Source: Ceratopteris richardii (lineage: Eukaryota > Streptophyta > Polypodiopsida > Polypodiales > Pteridaceae). From it: DNA of 64,000 bases. The notes under the pieces were generated by a model that saw only the letters and a list, made by a program, of their open reading frames with translations, was not told where the DNA came from and searched no databases. The translations under genes were made by a program, and so were the position numbers. Below are positions 1 to 10,669 of this stretch, one piece after another; the stretch's first letter is position 1; every line of letters begins with the position of its first letter. Location of the stretch: NCBI GenBank assembly GCA_020310875.1, contig CM035439.1, positions 141,551,139 to 141,615,138 of the forward strand, read 5' to 3'.

Positions 1-1126
1 ACCCATCTTCTTTGCTTGTAGAGTAGCCTTCCTGGGGGGTTTCTTTAATGTCGTGGATCTCTAGGGCTTTGTCGTAGGTGTCTACCTCAAGTGGTTTCCC
101 ACCTGGGTAGTCCAACTCATTGATCTCCTTTTCTAAATTGCAATACAAGTTGCTATATGAGGAATGCGGAAGGTCGTTTCTCGCACCGATGGCCCTAGGG
201 CTTCTTTTCCTTCTTCTTCTAACTTCGGTAAATCCATCATCGTCGGCTTGTGGTTTCAGGAGGCCCTTGCCTTCCCCTTCCTTGGTCGAGTGGGTCAAGT
301 CGCCATTGTTGACTTGAGCCGTTTTGGAGGCTTCTTGATAGCGCTTGTTTTTTTGTCTGAGAGGGCAATCTTTAATCCTGTGGCCTTGCTGGCCACAACG
401 AAAGCACGCGTTGGGAAGGTTCTTGTAGATGATGTCCTGCTCCCACACATCGCCTTCTCCCATGTCCACTTTGATCATTGATGGAAGCGGCGAACTGAGG
501 TCGGCTTCGACACAGATTTGGGGGTGCCACCTAGCGTTGAACGAGTGTCTTGCGCCTTCATAGATGAGACCACCAATGTCATCGCGTGAGGCCAGCGGTT
601 TGCCGATAGGAGAGACAATGTCCCACACGAAGTTGTATAAGAAGTAAGGGAGGTTAGGGAGCTCAACCCAAAGAGGGTACCGAAGTGATTTCAATTTGTC
701 GGGAGTAAAGTCTGGGGACCATCTGAATAGGCACAGGGTCGCCCGACCGAGTTGCCAGGTGCCAACGCTTAGGGCTTGGAACGCCATCTCTTCATTTTCA
801 AAGACTAGCAGCATGTGGTTTGCTGGTAAAAACTGGCATTTGCTGACAATTAGTCCTCGAGGGAACCACTCTTTTCGAAGCCATTGTCGCACGATTTCGA
901 GCGGGGGCCTAGGCCCAAATACTTGGCCGACGAGGCACACTTTCTTGAGCTCCTCCTGGGCAGATAGAACTGCGGGTCTACTGAGGGACACGGTGGGGGA
1001 TTCAAAACTTTCGGGTGCCCCAGGGGCGGCACTCGAACCCCCCTCCAGCAGAGCTGCTAGTGTACCGGTCTCCCCGAGGGGAGGGGCCCGATTATTTTTC
1101 ACGAGGGAGGACGAAGCCACATCCAT
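1..1126 (-). CDS. LINE ORF1-like / DUF4283-type zinc-knuckle protein, partial
   Basis: The minus-strand frame stays open from an in-frame stop near 1294 to the left window edge. The first ATG is at 1126-1124, giving about 375 residues with the C-terminus outside the window. Residues about 76-176 fit the plant DUF4283 fold, including a WVELPNLPYFL segment. A CX2CX4HX4C knuckle, CFRCGQQGHRIKDC, lies at 406-365 (residues 241-254). A basic stretch, EVRRRRKRS, follows near residue 305. In plants this domain pair is typical of ORF1 of L1-type LINEs and of domesticated relatives. The family is thought to bind nucleic acid. No stop or frameshift is visible over 1.1 kb, unlike the LTR elements here. 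The reverse transcriptase ORF2 would lie to the left, out of view. A host gene of the same family is possible, and the true start could be upstream if an intron exists. Confidence 0.75.
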   Translation of the reverse strand, partial: MDVASSSLVKNNRAPPLGETGTLAALLEGGSSAAPGAPESFESPTVSLSRPAVLSAQEELKKVCLVGQVFGPRPPLEIVRQWLRKEWFPRGLIVSKCQFLPANHMLLVFENEEMAFQALSVGTWQLGRATLCLFRWSPDFTPDKLKSLRYPLWVELPNLPYFLYNFVWDIVSPIGKPLASRDDIGGLIYEGARHSFNARWHPQICVEADLSSPLPSMIKVDMGEGDVWEQDIIYKNLPNACFRCGQQGHRIKDCPLRQKNKRYQEASKTAQVNNGDLTHSTKEGEGKGLLKPQADDDGFTEVRRRRKRSPRAIGARNDLPHSSYSNLYCNLEKEINELDYPGGKPLEVDTYDKALEIHDIKETPQEGYSTSKEDG

Positions 1127-1230
1127 GGCCCAGGGAACTTGCACCACAGAAGACTCCCCCCTCCGATCACATCGAAGCCTAACACTCCTTTTTAAGGGAA
1201 AGACTATACGGCCAACAGTCCCCCAACAAG

Positions 1231-1315
1231 CCCTCTTCTTCTTTTTCGAATCTTTCCACTTTTTCTTTTCTTTTTTCTTCTTTTTTTTTTATTATTTTTT
1301 TTCTTTTTGTTCTTC

Positions 1316-1347
<32 letters not shown>

Positions 1348-1365
1348 TTCCTCTCTCTTTTTTTT
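1231..1365. repeat. Pyrimidine tract (T/C-rich low complexity)
   Basis: About 135 bases of almost pure T and C on the plus strand, A/G on the minus strand. It sits just upstream of the minus-strand LINE-like ORF and puts in-frame stops there, so it marks the 5' limit of that frame. The phenylalanine-rich plus-strand ORF across it is a composition artefact. Confidence 0.85.
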
Positions 1366-1631
1366 GGAGCGCTAAAGCGAGAAGAATCCCTTTAAGACCA
1401 GAGCGAATGGCTGTACAAAATGACTGAAAACGAGATGATATGCACCAAGTTCAAAACCAACGGGGCGCCCGCCAATCACGCACCAGGCCCAAGACAAAGG
1501 CGGCGAGGGCCACTTATCAAAAAATGCCGCTGGCAGGAACGTCCAGTCGCCCCATTCAAAGCGTACTCTACCCCTTTCTACGAAAAAGGCCAAGAGCTCA
1601 CGCCGCCATTTTCGCACGAACCGAGGCACAG
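1366..1631. other. GC-richer stretch without recognised gene
   Basis: Short ORFs overlap here on both strands, but none has a recognisable domain. The stretch joins the pyrimidine tract to the tandem array. It could be the 5' region of the LINE-like element or an old retrotransposon leader; nothing settles it. Confidence 0.4.
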
Positions 1632-1858
1632 AGGGTATCGCGACAAGCGGGGGTTATCGCGCCAAGCGGGGGGTATCGCGACAGGCGTGGCGGGGTAACG
1701 CGACAAGCACTGGGGGTATCGCGCCAAGCGGGGGGTATCGCGACAGGCACCGGTGGGGTATCGCGACAGATGGAGTATCGCGACAGGCACCAGTGGGGTA
1801 TCGCGACAGGCACCGGTGGGGTATCGCGACAGGTGGAGTATCGCGACAGGGGGGTGTA
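1632..1858. repeat. Tandem array with core TATCGCGACA
   Basis: About ten imperfect units of roughly 18-27 bases, each carrying TATCGCGACA or a close variant (TATCGCGCCA, TAACGCGACA) separated by GGGG- and GGCACC-type spacers. The TCGCGA core is self-complementary. The same core occurs in the leader arrays of gypsy elements H (39786-40245) and D (41556-42127), so this may be the remains of a third leader, although no LTR or primer site is visible beside it. The several overlapping ORFs it produces are artefacts of the repeat. Confidence 0.85.
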
Positions 1859-2313
1859 TCTGATTGAGGACGACAGGCCCAACAACAATGTAGTTGCTGC
1901 AGGTACGTCAGCTCCGTCAGCAGCAAGCACCGTCCATCAGCGGTCGTCTCCGTCAGCAACCGACAGCATAAGCACGCGCAAAAAGACACTCCAGCGACGG
2001 ACGCGGCAACTCCTGGCTCCGTCGTTGCTACTCCAGGCTCCGGTGTTGCTCATAAGTTCGCGTGAAGACTTTGACTTAGCCTTTGGGCATGCAGGATAAA
2101 TGCTTTGCTGCGCATTGAGTAGCAACTTGAACTTGATCCGGATTCCGAGGCTTTACTGCACAGTGTGCAGCTGTCTGTTCAGAAAGCCCAAACCCAAAGC
2201 ATAGCCGGCACTCGACTTCGTCTCTCCAGCAACACCCACCTTCACCTCCTCAATTCTCATCATCTTCTAGGCCATTTCGCACAGGATCAGCTATCGAAAA
2301 CTCTTAACAGATA
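1859..2313. other. Intergenic; possible promoter and 5' leader of the 2314 ORF
   Basis: No coding or repeat structure is recognised. An AT-rich GGATAAATGC near 2093 is the only weak TATA-like element. C-rich sequence at about 2220-2260 would suit a plant 5' untranslated leader of the ORF at 2314. This is inference only. Confidence 0.3.
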
Positions 2314-2577
2314 ATGGTGGTGAACCTGTATATGTACGGCAGCTTCGTCCTTTTCGCAGTCCTTTGCCTTGTCTCACAGATAGAAGCCTCCCGTCCCCGG
2401 TTCTACACAGAGCGGCAGCGTGGTGCCGGAGGGCGACATGACCTGCAGAAAGAGTTTCACCTCCATCAGCGACAGCACCATCATCATGACAACTCACGGC
2501 CAGCAGGGAAGGATCTGCAACAGGAAATTTCAGAGCCCGGTATAAGGATGTTCACTGATGAACACAATACCAATTGA
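2314..2577 (+). CDS. Short ORF with predicted signal peptide; possible truncated secreted-peptide gene
   Basis: This ATG-started ORF encodes 87 residues. The first 25 or so look like a secretion signal: a short N-region, a hydrophobic core (FVLFAVLCLV) and a plausible cleavage after QIEA. The remainder is basic and His-rich, with a run of four histidines. The last few codons belong to gypsy sequence, because homology to the element B integrase begins at about 2549. A GGTATAAG at 2539-2546, just before the junction, could be a splice donor, making this exon 1 of a host gene. It may equally be a chance ORF or one broken by the retrotransposon junction. It matches no peptide-hormone family I recognise. 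Confidence 0.4.
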   Translation: MVVNLYMYGSFVLFAVLCLVSQIEASRPRFYTERQRGAGGRHDLQKEFHLHQRQHHHHDNSRPAGKDLQQEISEPGIRMFTDEHNTN

Positions 2578-3380
2578 AATTTTGAGTGACCGAGGAACAC
2601 ACTTCATTAATGAGGTGATAGAGTCTCTAATGAATGAATTTTTAGTGATCCATAAAAAATCAGCCCCATACCATCCCCAAGCCAATGGTCAGGCGGAAAG
2701 TTCCAATAAGTTATTATGCACAGTCTTAACAAAGATTGTCAATAATGGTAGATCTGATTGGGACAAACAATTGCATCATGCAATTTGGGTCTTCCGAGTC
2801 GCGTACAAGGCTACCATTGGAACTACCCCATTCAATCTAGTATACGGACAGAATGCAATCCTACCAATTGATTTTTTGATACCCACCTTGAGAGTGGCCC
2901 AAAAATATGAATGGACAGGGCATGAATTATCCCAACAACTAGACAAAAATAAAGAAGCTGCATGAAACTAGGTTGCAAGCTGTCGCAAGAATATATGCGG
3001 CAAAGAGAAGGCAAAAGGCATATTATGATGCTCACATAAAAGACAAAGAACTAAAAGAAGGAGACCTAGTCCTGGTCTACACCTTGAAGCAACATGCCAA
3101 AAAGTTACAAAAACGCGGACATGGACCTCTAATCATTAATAGAATCTCGACGAGTGGAGCAGTTAATCTAGCCACTCTGGATGGAGATATTCTTCCTAAC
3201 TACATAAGTGGATGTAGCGTGAAACGGTTCATGGAGCCTTTGATGGACCAAATGTTAGCACGTCTCGTAGGTGTGCAAAATAGGAAGAAAGAGGAAGAAT
3301 GGATTACAGAAGAGGCACGGCAAGAAGCCCTAGAACGTATTAAGAAACAAAAAGAGTGGATTAGGCAAAGAGACGAATGA
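2549..3380 (+). pseudogene. Element B integrase, C-terminal part (frameshifted)
   Basis: The fragment begins at the second catalytic aspartate of the DDE core (LSDRGTHF) and contains the glutamate in NGQAESSNK, so the first aspartate and the zinc domains are lost. Two frames are joined: about 2558-2965, then 2973-3380, with an indel near 2965. The second part has the GPF/Y-like C-terminal module (KEGDLVLVY, GHGPLIINRISTSGAVNLATLDGD). A TGA closes the frame at 3378-3380; the next ORF resumes in the same frame at 3408, as expected if protease 2 was once part of the same polyprotein. Not functional. Confidence 0.85.
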
Positions 3381-3407
3381 TATCTCCTAGGAGAAGAGCC
3401 TGCCCCC

Positions 3408-4067
3408 ATGGCTAATTATCAAGTCCATAAGTCTGACACGACTAATGCCTACATGTCACAACCCTACCTAAACATAGGAATTGGAACCATGGAGTACAAA
3501 TTGATAGATGCCTTGATAGACTCAGGAGCAGGACTCAGTTGCATACGAAATGCGGTCATACGAGATCTTCAAATGATTATGACTCCAACAAAAGCTCATA
3601 TGATAGGTGTCGGAGGTCAAATCATAGAATGCATGGGAGAAACTAATGTATCCCTCCACCTAGGAAATTCTTCCATGGAACAACGAGTCTTAGTGTGCAA
3701 AGATGAAGACTTAATAGAAGAATTGATCCTAGGACAAGATTGGATCATTGAGAATGAAGTAAGCATCCACCTAGCGCAAGGCTATATTTCATCCAAAATA
3801 GGACACAAGGAATTTTTTAGTCTATTAGGGGAGAAGCCCTTACAGAAACCAGAAGACATCAAGAGTGCAGAAGAACTCAAGGAAGAGCTATTAGCACATG
3901 ATTCCAGCCCCAATCCCTTAGAAGCAAGTTTGGAAGAAGCCAAAAGCTCAAACCCTAACATGTCCAAGGAAGAAGTGAATTCATCCTATTCAATTGGTGA
4001 ATGGTCAGTCACTAAGGAAACCAACAATCTGAGAGTTTCTCACGTGACAGAAGGATCACTAATTTAG
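3408..4067 (+). pseudogene. Element B second aspartic protease (PR2) downstream of integrase
   Basis: The 219-residue ORF carries ALIDSGAGLSC with the catalytic DSGA at 3519-3530. About 70 residues later comes ELILGQDWI, the hydrophobic-hydrophobic-glycine element that packs against the retropepsin active site. It is homologous to the post-integrase domains of C (12263-12950) and D (about 50900-51300), including the shared IGVGGQ/GLGG and VLVCKDED segments. Gypsy elements normally have one protease, between gag and RT; this is an additional one after integrase. The tail from about 3830 is acidic, Ser-rich and unrecognised. The ORF is open, but it sits in a broken element. Confidence 0.75.
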
Positions 4068-4902
4068 AAAACAACAATCAAATACTCGCATCTAGGAAGG
4101 GTCAGGTTCAAATGGGTACGCAAGGATCAAGTGTAGAAACCAGAGAATGCTACACCAACTCATAAGGAGAAAAAGGAGGACAAGAAGTCTACTTCATCGA
4201 AATCCGAACCAAAAAGACTCTTGCAAGTATGGCTCCCTAAGCCTTTGATTGAAGCTCAGAAGGCACAACAACAGATATGAATTCCCAAGAAGGTCAGACA
4301 AGCAGCCAACCAAGAGATAAGCAAATAGGAGGATACATTACATCGAGACATTCGGACAACGAAGCCAAGACAAACTCGTAATAGAAACATGAAGAGAAAA
4401 ACCTCTATCACTAGGACGTTAGAAGAAACAAAGGAAACACATGAAGCTTGAAGGACCAATGAGAAGACACGGCCTATCAATACGACCACGAAATGGATTT
4501 GGAAACCAAAGCAACTGCGAGGAACACACCACCAGAGCAACGAAGATTCCAATTGCACTCATGAAGTATCGAATGCACCTAAAGTATGCATAATAGGGCC
4601 ACATTACGAGGCCAGGCATTCGGCACATGATGTACATAATAAAATTAGTGGTGCACATTCTCCAATGGAGAATAGGTCATAGCTTCAACTTCCTTAGGAA
4701 TGGACCTACTATGTAAATAAATAAATGCTTTGGCTATACTAATACTTGTTTTTCTTTCAGAAAAGAAATAAAATTATGTGGTAAGAGATCTCACGTATAG
4801 AAGCAAGGGAAACGGAGTGACGAAGCGACATGTCATAAACAATGCACCAAACAATTGCTATATCTTCTATTGAAGCTAATGCACCTTTCATTACAAGTGC
4901 AG
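4068..4902 (+). other. Element B WVPK-motif region and spacer
   Basis: With stops ignored, the translation shows repeated Trp-centred basic motifs (FKWVRKD, QVWLPKP, KWIWKPKQ) between PR2 and the next ORF. C and D have the same motif type at the same place. A block at about 4580-4625 (AAAGTATGCATAATAGGGCC and beyond) recurs twice in C. Several stops interrupt the frame. Confidence 0.55.
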
Positions 4903-5973
4903 ATGGCTTCTGAAGATTCGAAAGCAACGATTCAAGAGGAAGTATTGGAATTCCCTTTCCAGAGTGTAACCAAAGCAAAGGGACATTGGTTTAGAGAAGA
5001 TCAACCGACCGGGGAGTATCTCTTCCTGGTGACTATCAAAATCATGGATATGGATCATCAATTCCCTATTATGTCTCAAGATTTTAAAGTGGTGCATGAG
5101 CTCCCGTCCACAAATGACATCATGAAGAAAGCGGGTATCCACAAATACTTTGAATTGCCAATCTACAAGCCCGACTTTCAAAGGTGCACACAAGTCATGA
5201 ATACATTACAGCCAACACTACATGACCCATTGGTGCTAGAGGCTAGAGTCATGGACGGATTAGGTGAATGGGTAGTCATCCAATTTACACATGACTTGAT
5301 AAAGGAAGCTTTTGGATGGGAAAAAGATGGCAACACGGTATTGAAGGAAGAAAGCGGAAGGGCAAAGACCAGAACATTCACTGACATCAATCGAGTGGAT
5401 ATTGAAGAAGAAGTCAGACTCATCCACTAGCACTTCTGCTTTCCTAATATGCATCGATACACCGCTCCTCAGGAGATTATTGTCCAGCTACTCTCACATG
5501 CTATCAAACAGATTGGCAATCAAATTAATCTGACTCCATACATACAGGAACGGCTATTTGAGGCGAAGAAGCAATGGAATAACAAGAAGTTCCTAAATGG
5601 CAGTGTAGCTCTGACAATATTGATCAACCATGCTTTAGGTATTAGAGAGCACCTGCAAGAAATGCCCTCAACAACTGCCATGGCTAAGTATGCAAAGGTC
5701 GCCACCGTCCCAAGAAAGAAAAAGGGAGTCAAAATTGTTGAAGAAGCACAAACCAGCTCTCAACCCAAGATGAGAGGCACAAAGAGATTAAGGGAAGTAA
5801 AGCAAGTAGAAGAAGAACTTCCAGCCAAGAAAAGGGCACACGTACTTCCAAAGGCCAGGATTGAAGAGCAAAGACCTATTACAGAAGAAGACTTAACTAA
5901 GGCCCTGGACGATACACATCAATATACAGAAGGGCAAGTTAATTTACCAGTGCAAGGGCACCATTACCAGTAG
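4903..5973 (+). pseudogene. Element B downstream ORF, N-terminal part with internal TAG
   Basis: ATG at 4903 (MASEDSKATI) opens a frame homologous to the D ORF starting at 52301. Shared segments include the HWF motif, a KKAGIHKYFELPIYKPDFQRC block matching KKAGLYDYFKFQLQKPDFLRC in D, and, after a TAG at 5428-5430, the HFCFP...RYTAP block that aligns without gaps to YFAFP...RFTMP in D. The frame continues unchanged through the TAG to a second TAG at 5971-5973. The product is unrecognised: no membrane segment or known catalytic motif is seen, although it occupies the env-like position after pol. Confidence 0.6.
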
Positions 5974-7471
5974 ACCCACCAAGCTATGGATGCAAAAAAG
6001 AAGCTCACCAAGGTACATCGATACAGAGAATTAGGGTTGGATAATTCAAGCTCATCTTCAGATGCACAAGAAGAATATGACACATCCTTATTGAATGTAG
6101 ATATTCAAAGTGAATCCAAGGATGACGGACAATGGGAGGAACTTAATGCAGTCAACTACAATGAAACAAAAGAGGGCATAAAGAAAAATGACAACTCCGT
6201 CCACCTCGATCAAGACAACGCAAGCAAGGAGGTAAACCAAGAAGGGACACATGTCATCAAAATCAATGAGACTTCCAAGATTTAAATCAAGGAGACAATG
6301 CTTACGGGAGAGGTGTCAATCAAGAATCCAAAGGAAGAACCTAAAGAAGCTACAGTCGAACACTCAGAACCCTTCACACCGATAAGGGTTGTGGTAGAAC
6401 CCTCCCCAATGGATGTCACATTTCAAGGGAGTGCCACGAAAACTATTGACCAACAAGAAGAACAAAAGGAACCGGCAATTCAACTACAAATCAGACAACC
6501 ACACAATGAGACTATCCATGTAGAGCAAGGAAAAGATGTGCGAACCGGAGAAGCTCCAAGCATACCAAGAACATGGTTGAATGCCGAAATCGCTCAGCTC
6601 AAGCCAGTAGTGCAAGACATGATTAGAACCGCAATGGATACGCAACAATTAATGCTTGAGGCTGATGAGGACTATGATCAAGCGATGGAGGACAAGCATG
6701 AACTTCAAGAAATGGGTAAGAATCTCTCATCATAATTAAAGCTAGCAAGAGAGCAAATAATACATAAAGAAAATGAAGTTCAAGAGTTCAACAAGCAGTG
6801 CAAAACTTTAGAGATGGAAAATGCAAAATTAAAAGAACAACTACAAGAATTACAGAAGAAATGTGAGGTTAGCGAGGCTGAGAAGACTAGGATGAATGCA
6901 AGAAGTAAAATACTTGAATCACAAATAAAGGTATATATGGAGGAGGCAGAAAGCCTAAGGAACATAAACAAAGAGTTAATGATGGCTCTTCTAAGTGATC
7001 AGCCCATAGAAGTTCAGGGAAGACAAAAAAAAAGACATCAAGGAAATGGAGGACAAGATAGCTAAGTATGAAGATCAGCTCAAGTAGGAGAAGGCAGTCA
7101 TTGCTGAATGGGAAAAGAGGTATATGGATGATACCGCAACTCTAAGGAAAAAGTGGAAAAAAGTAGAGAATCGATATTTAGTGCAATGTAAAGAAGACAC
7201 TGATCACCTTAATGTGGTAGCGAAAGAAATTCTCAAAAACAAGGACACAATTGCTAAGGCCAATGAAGAAATCAAGCAAAAAGATGAGATGATCAAACAG
7301 GTACAAGAGCATCTAGAGCAGAAGGAAACTGAGGGGACACCAGTAGTTCCAAAATCCACAGCACCTACTGAGGAGATTGAGGTACATCCTCTCTGTCCCC
7401 CCTTACATCATTCACCGATAAGGGAGGACACGGAGATCCAATTTGAATGTAATAATCGAGATATTGCATAA
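5974..7471 (+). pseudogene. Element B downstream ORF, central acidic and coiled-coil part
   Basis: The frame of the preceding segment continues through stops at 6283-6285 and 6733-6735 to about 7065, then shifts by one near an A-run at 7025 and continues at 7124-7471. The product is rich in Glu, Lys, Gln and Asn, with heptad-like stretches at about 6745-7060 and 7124-7330 that suggest coiled coil. The D counterpart has acidic, Pro/Thr/Ser-rich and coiled-coil sections at the same place. Sequence conservation is low here and only the architecture matches. Confidence 0.5.
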
Positions 7472-8557
7472 TTGAGCCAACATGAGAGGACACTACCGGT
7501 GTTCCAGCTTACTACTGAATTTGAAGATCAAATAATCTAGGTCATGAAGGACGCTAAAATTGAGAGCAAAAACTTGGAACAAATTTTGAAGCCTTTTAAT
7601 GTACCATATGGCCTCCTGAAAGAGCAAATGCGGTAATATATAAAGACAATGACAAAGAAGGAGCCTGACAACAACCTCCAATTCAGCAAAGATACATTCA
7701 ATTATACTCAACAAGACTTCGAAACGGTTGATCCTATATGGAGGCGCAAAATTTTGGAGAAGAATCCTACACTGCGGGTACAATGGGAAGCATCACCATA
7801 CGCACTTCAGGTAAACCCATCTTTTTGCCCGGTACCCCGCAGATGCTCTTGGTCACAATTTTGGGAAGGACAGCGCTAGGGTATAATAAATAATCAATGG
7901 CTGAATTATCCGCTATTACCAAGTCCACCACGTAGTTACCTACCGACGACAGAATACATGGTGAAAACCATGGAATTTTGGATTGCGAGGTATGCGATTG
8001 TACCAGATTTAGCAATCAAAATGACCAATAAAATTTTTAGCATGCTCCTTACTATTATTAAAGTCTTCCAGCATGCCAAATATACATTTTTGAACTTCAT
8101 CGACATTACTCAAGGATCCGAAGCGCTCGTTTTGTATCTTTCCACCATTCCGAGCTGCTTAACACTTATGGCATACTATTTAAGACTTATGTTTTTGTCG
8201 AGTACATATATGCAAACATTTGAAGAAGCATTTTTCACTGGCTTCTTCGAAATTGATTCAAAATTTTTTGTAAAGATGACTTCAAATCTTAATGCAAGAC
8301 TGGTGGCTTACGAAACAAGCTTTTTTGCGGATCACCGACAAGCACCAGAGGATGGAGTGAAGTCAACACAGTGGAAAGAGTTTATGATATGTCACACCAA
8401 CCTGCTTAATCAACGAGAGCAAGCATCCATTCAAACGTACTCACGTCGCCACAAAAAGCCTGTCGGGGATGACAAAGTTCAGGAGGAGGGACGTGTGGAA
8501 GGGGAATCAAGCAAGAAGAGAAGAAGAAGAAAATCAAAGACCAAAACTGCTCAATAA
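7472..8557 (+). pseudogene. Element B downstream ORF, C-terminal part
   Basis: Two open stretches, 7649-7879 and 7958-8557, lie in the same frame. The second holds a block (FWIARYAIVPDLAIKM, then QTFEEAFFTGFFE) that matches the end of the D ORF (VWFKNVPNVMAKM, QTFEEMFVTGFWE near 55860-56130). The B copy has an extra lysine/arginine-rich tail (KKRRRRKSKTK) resembling a nuclear-localisation signal. Function unknown; broken by indels. Confidence 0.55.
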
Positions 8558-9148
8558 AGAATGAAGATAATAAAGCTTAAGAACCACCCTCTGCCCAAAG
8601 CCCCGCAGGGGCACGCATCAGGCAACAATGCCAAACATCCAGGTCCTGAGGAATGTAATTAAAGAATATCAAGAACCAGGACATTTCATGGGAAGGACGG
8701 ACCAGGGCCACGAAGTATCCATGAAGAAGTGCAAGAAGATACTTGGCAGGTAATAATCCTCCCGCTGATAGCGCGCGATGACAAGAAAATAAACAGGCTT
8801 AAAGCAATGCAACAGGGTCAGATGTGTGAAGACAAAGACATATCAGAAGACCAAAAGCTAGAAAGAGGCAGAGGCTGAAAAGTTGAAGAGGGTGACTAAG
8901 AACATCACATTCTTAGTCACAGATGGCGTGCATGGTAGCCCGACTGAATGCAGCAACCCAGATTTGTGATGTACGGGATATCAAGGGGCAAACAGAAGCA
9001 AAGGACATACATCATATAAAATAACAAATTCTCCGATAGTCCTTGTTGCTGCTTCGACCACTGGGTGTGTGTATTCAGAACTCTTAGAAGAACTACAAAC
9101 AAGAAGCAAAAGCCTATCAACGGATGACAGAGACAAAGAGGGGGAGAG
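8558..9148 (+). other. Element B 3' untranslated stretch and polypurine tract
   Basis: No ORF of note. The final bases (about 9131-9148, AGACAAAGAGGGGGAGAG) are purine-rich and abut TGTTG, as expected for the plus-strand primer of reverse transcription. Confidence 0.6.
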
Positions 9149-10022
9149 TGTTGCAGAGCAAAGAGGCACAAAAGAGGAGCCCCAAAATTTTCAAATTAAT
9201 GGGCATATTTTTTTTTCTTCAAAGTCCTAGGAAATTCCCTCAAGCCATGTAAATGCACTAGAGGAGTCCTCTAGATGCATAATCCCAACTCATTGTAACA
9301 TATTCCTTGTAAATTAGTAGGAAATTCACTTTTTAGTAATAAAGTGCCGGTCTCTAGTGTGAAAGGACCATTTTTAGGGCACATGTATATGAGTCACTTT
9401 GTGACTCTTTGTAAACACTTTTTGTCATTGTGAAGAAGGAGAGCTCTTGATTTTCGAATTTGCTTCTTTCTTGTAGATTTTCATCTTCTCTTTGATCTTC
9501 TATGTGTGTGTAATGCTTGGAATGTGTGTGTAGGACTGTTGTCTACCCCTCCCCAATGTTTTTGAGCTACTGTAGTGTGTGTGTGTGTGAGCTTGTAGGA
9601 GTTGTGGAGTGAGTATGGGTGTTTCCTGCCATTCACTATTTTGGTCATAACTTGAAGCAGAGTTGTCCGACTTGAGTGAGGCCACATCCAAGAGAAGCGT
9701 CTCATCGAGAGCTTTGAAATGAACTTACTATTGGCCATATTTGGAGTTTGGAGCTGAGAGAAATCCTCGATTTAGTGAAAATTGTTGTAAGTGGTATCGC
9801 GGCAGACACTTTCAGTATTTAAGTGAGTTAGAGAGGTGTATTAGTCTTTTCTCACACATATAAGCTGAACCACTTCATTTCCCATCATGTGTGCACATGT
9901 CCTCATACACTTGGTTAGGTCGTTTCATCGGATTGACAAATAAGCGTGTCAATTCCCCACTATACGCACTTGTGTGGCAAACGAGATTTGGTATCTTTGG
10001 CACAAGTCCTTAAGTCTTCTTG
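9149..10022 (+). repeat. Element B 3' LTR (3' boundary uncertain)
   Basis: It starts TGTTGCAGAG right after the polypurine tract and contains AATAAA at 9338-9343 and a TG-rich stretch (about 9575-9590). Near 9936 a CGGATTGACA block is shared with the ends of the C, D and H LTRs, which argues that the LTR runs beyond 9943. No terminal duplication can be tested because the element lacks its 5' end. Confidence 0.55.
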
Positions 10023-10027
10023 ACTTA

Positions 10028-10655
10028 TGTCACTCTAGCACAATGGTGAGTACCAATGTGAGGAGCTTCACCTCATAAATGTCAATCCGCGGAGATGTGA
10101 GGACCGGTATGAAGACCATGAGCAAGTGATGGCACAAGTGCGTGAGTGAAAGCACACAAGCATGCACACACATACACACACACGCACACAGGGTAAGAGC
10201 AAAGAGTGGAACAATGGAAGATCTTCGATTACCAAAATAACTCTCTTACAAGGCTGAAATCTACAGCAAGCTGGCCCCAAAAATGAGCTCTCCAACCCTT
10301 TTTATAGGTTTTTGAGTGGTTTTGGCCCTGTCCAGACCTAGTGTCCGCCCTAGTTAAAAAATAGGTTCCATATCTTATTTGGGGGCTCAAACGGAGTCTA
10401 AAAATTATGAAAATTGGCATGAGGTAGTTCTAATACTCCTCAAGCTTGAGGACTCCTCAGTGTGAACAAAATGGAGTTGCAAAAGTGCAAAATGGTATTT
10501 ACAATGATTTTTAGTGATAAAAATCACTATTGTTATAGGGATTTCTTCTGAAAATTTGACAGGTGCTTCTTGGAGCTCCCTACTTGCTCCTTCTTCTCGT
10601 GTGTTCACTTCCTTGATGCGCTTTGATGATTTGTCCTTAATCTTGAGCTTCAACA
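10028..10655 (-). repeat. Element C 3' LTR (628 bp)
   Basis: TG...CA ends and a polypurine tract beside the high-coordinate end define this as the 3' LTR. A TATA box reads TATAAAAAGG on the minus strand (10297-10306), followed downstream by a (TG)-rich tract around 10150-10190. It matches the remnant at 23600-24010 with scattered substitutions. Confidence 0.88.
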
Positions 10656-10669
10656 CTCCCCCCCCTCTT
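10656..10669 (-). promoter_or_regulatory. Element C polypurine tract
   Basis: On the minus strand this reads AAGAGGGGGGGGAG immediately before the TG of the LTR, the expected position of the plus-strand DNA primer. Confidence 0.8.

Larger units (their letters stand above)
2549..10022 (+). mobile_element. Element B: 5'-truncated Ty3/gypsy retrotransposon
   Basis: The element starts abruptly inside the integrase core and runs through integrase C-terminus, second protease, WVPK-motif region, the downstream ORF, a polypurine stretch (about 9131-9148) and an LTR starting TGTTGCAG at 9149. Everything 5' of the integrase core is missing. It is a diverged relative of C and D: the same domain order, but clearly different protein sequence and LTR. 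Its right end is set by the target duplication of C at 10023-10027. The exact LTR end was not resolved. Confidence 0.75.

Noticed and set aside
696-1427. Phenylalanine-rich 243-residue plus-strand ORF
   Set aside because: It starts with TTG, runs antisense to the zinc-knuckle frame and then through the pyrimidine tract.
9791-9808. TGGTATCGCGGCAG as a tRNA-Met primer site
   Set aside because: Only the first seven bases fit, it lies inside the B 3' LTR, and the conserved GGATTGACA block downstream shows that the LTR continues past it.
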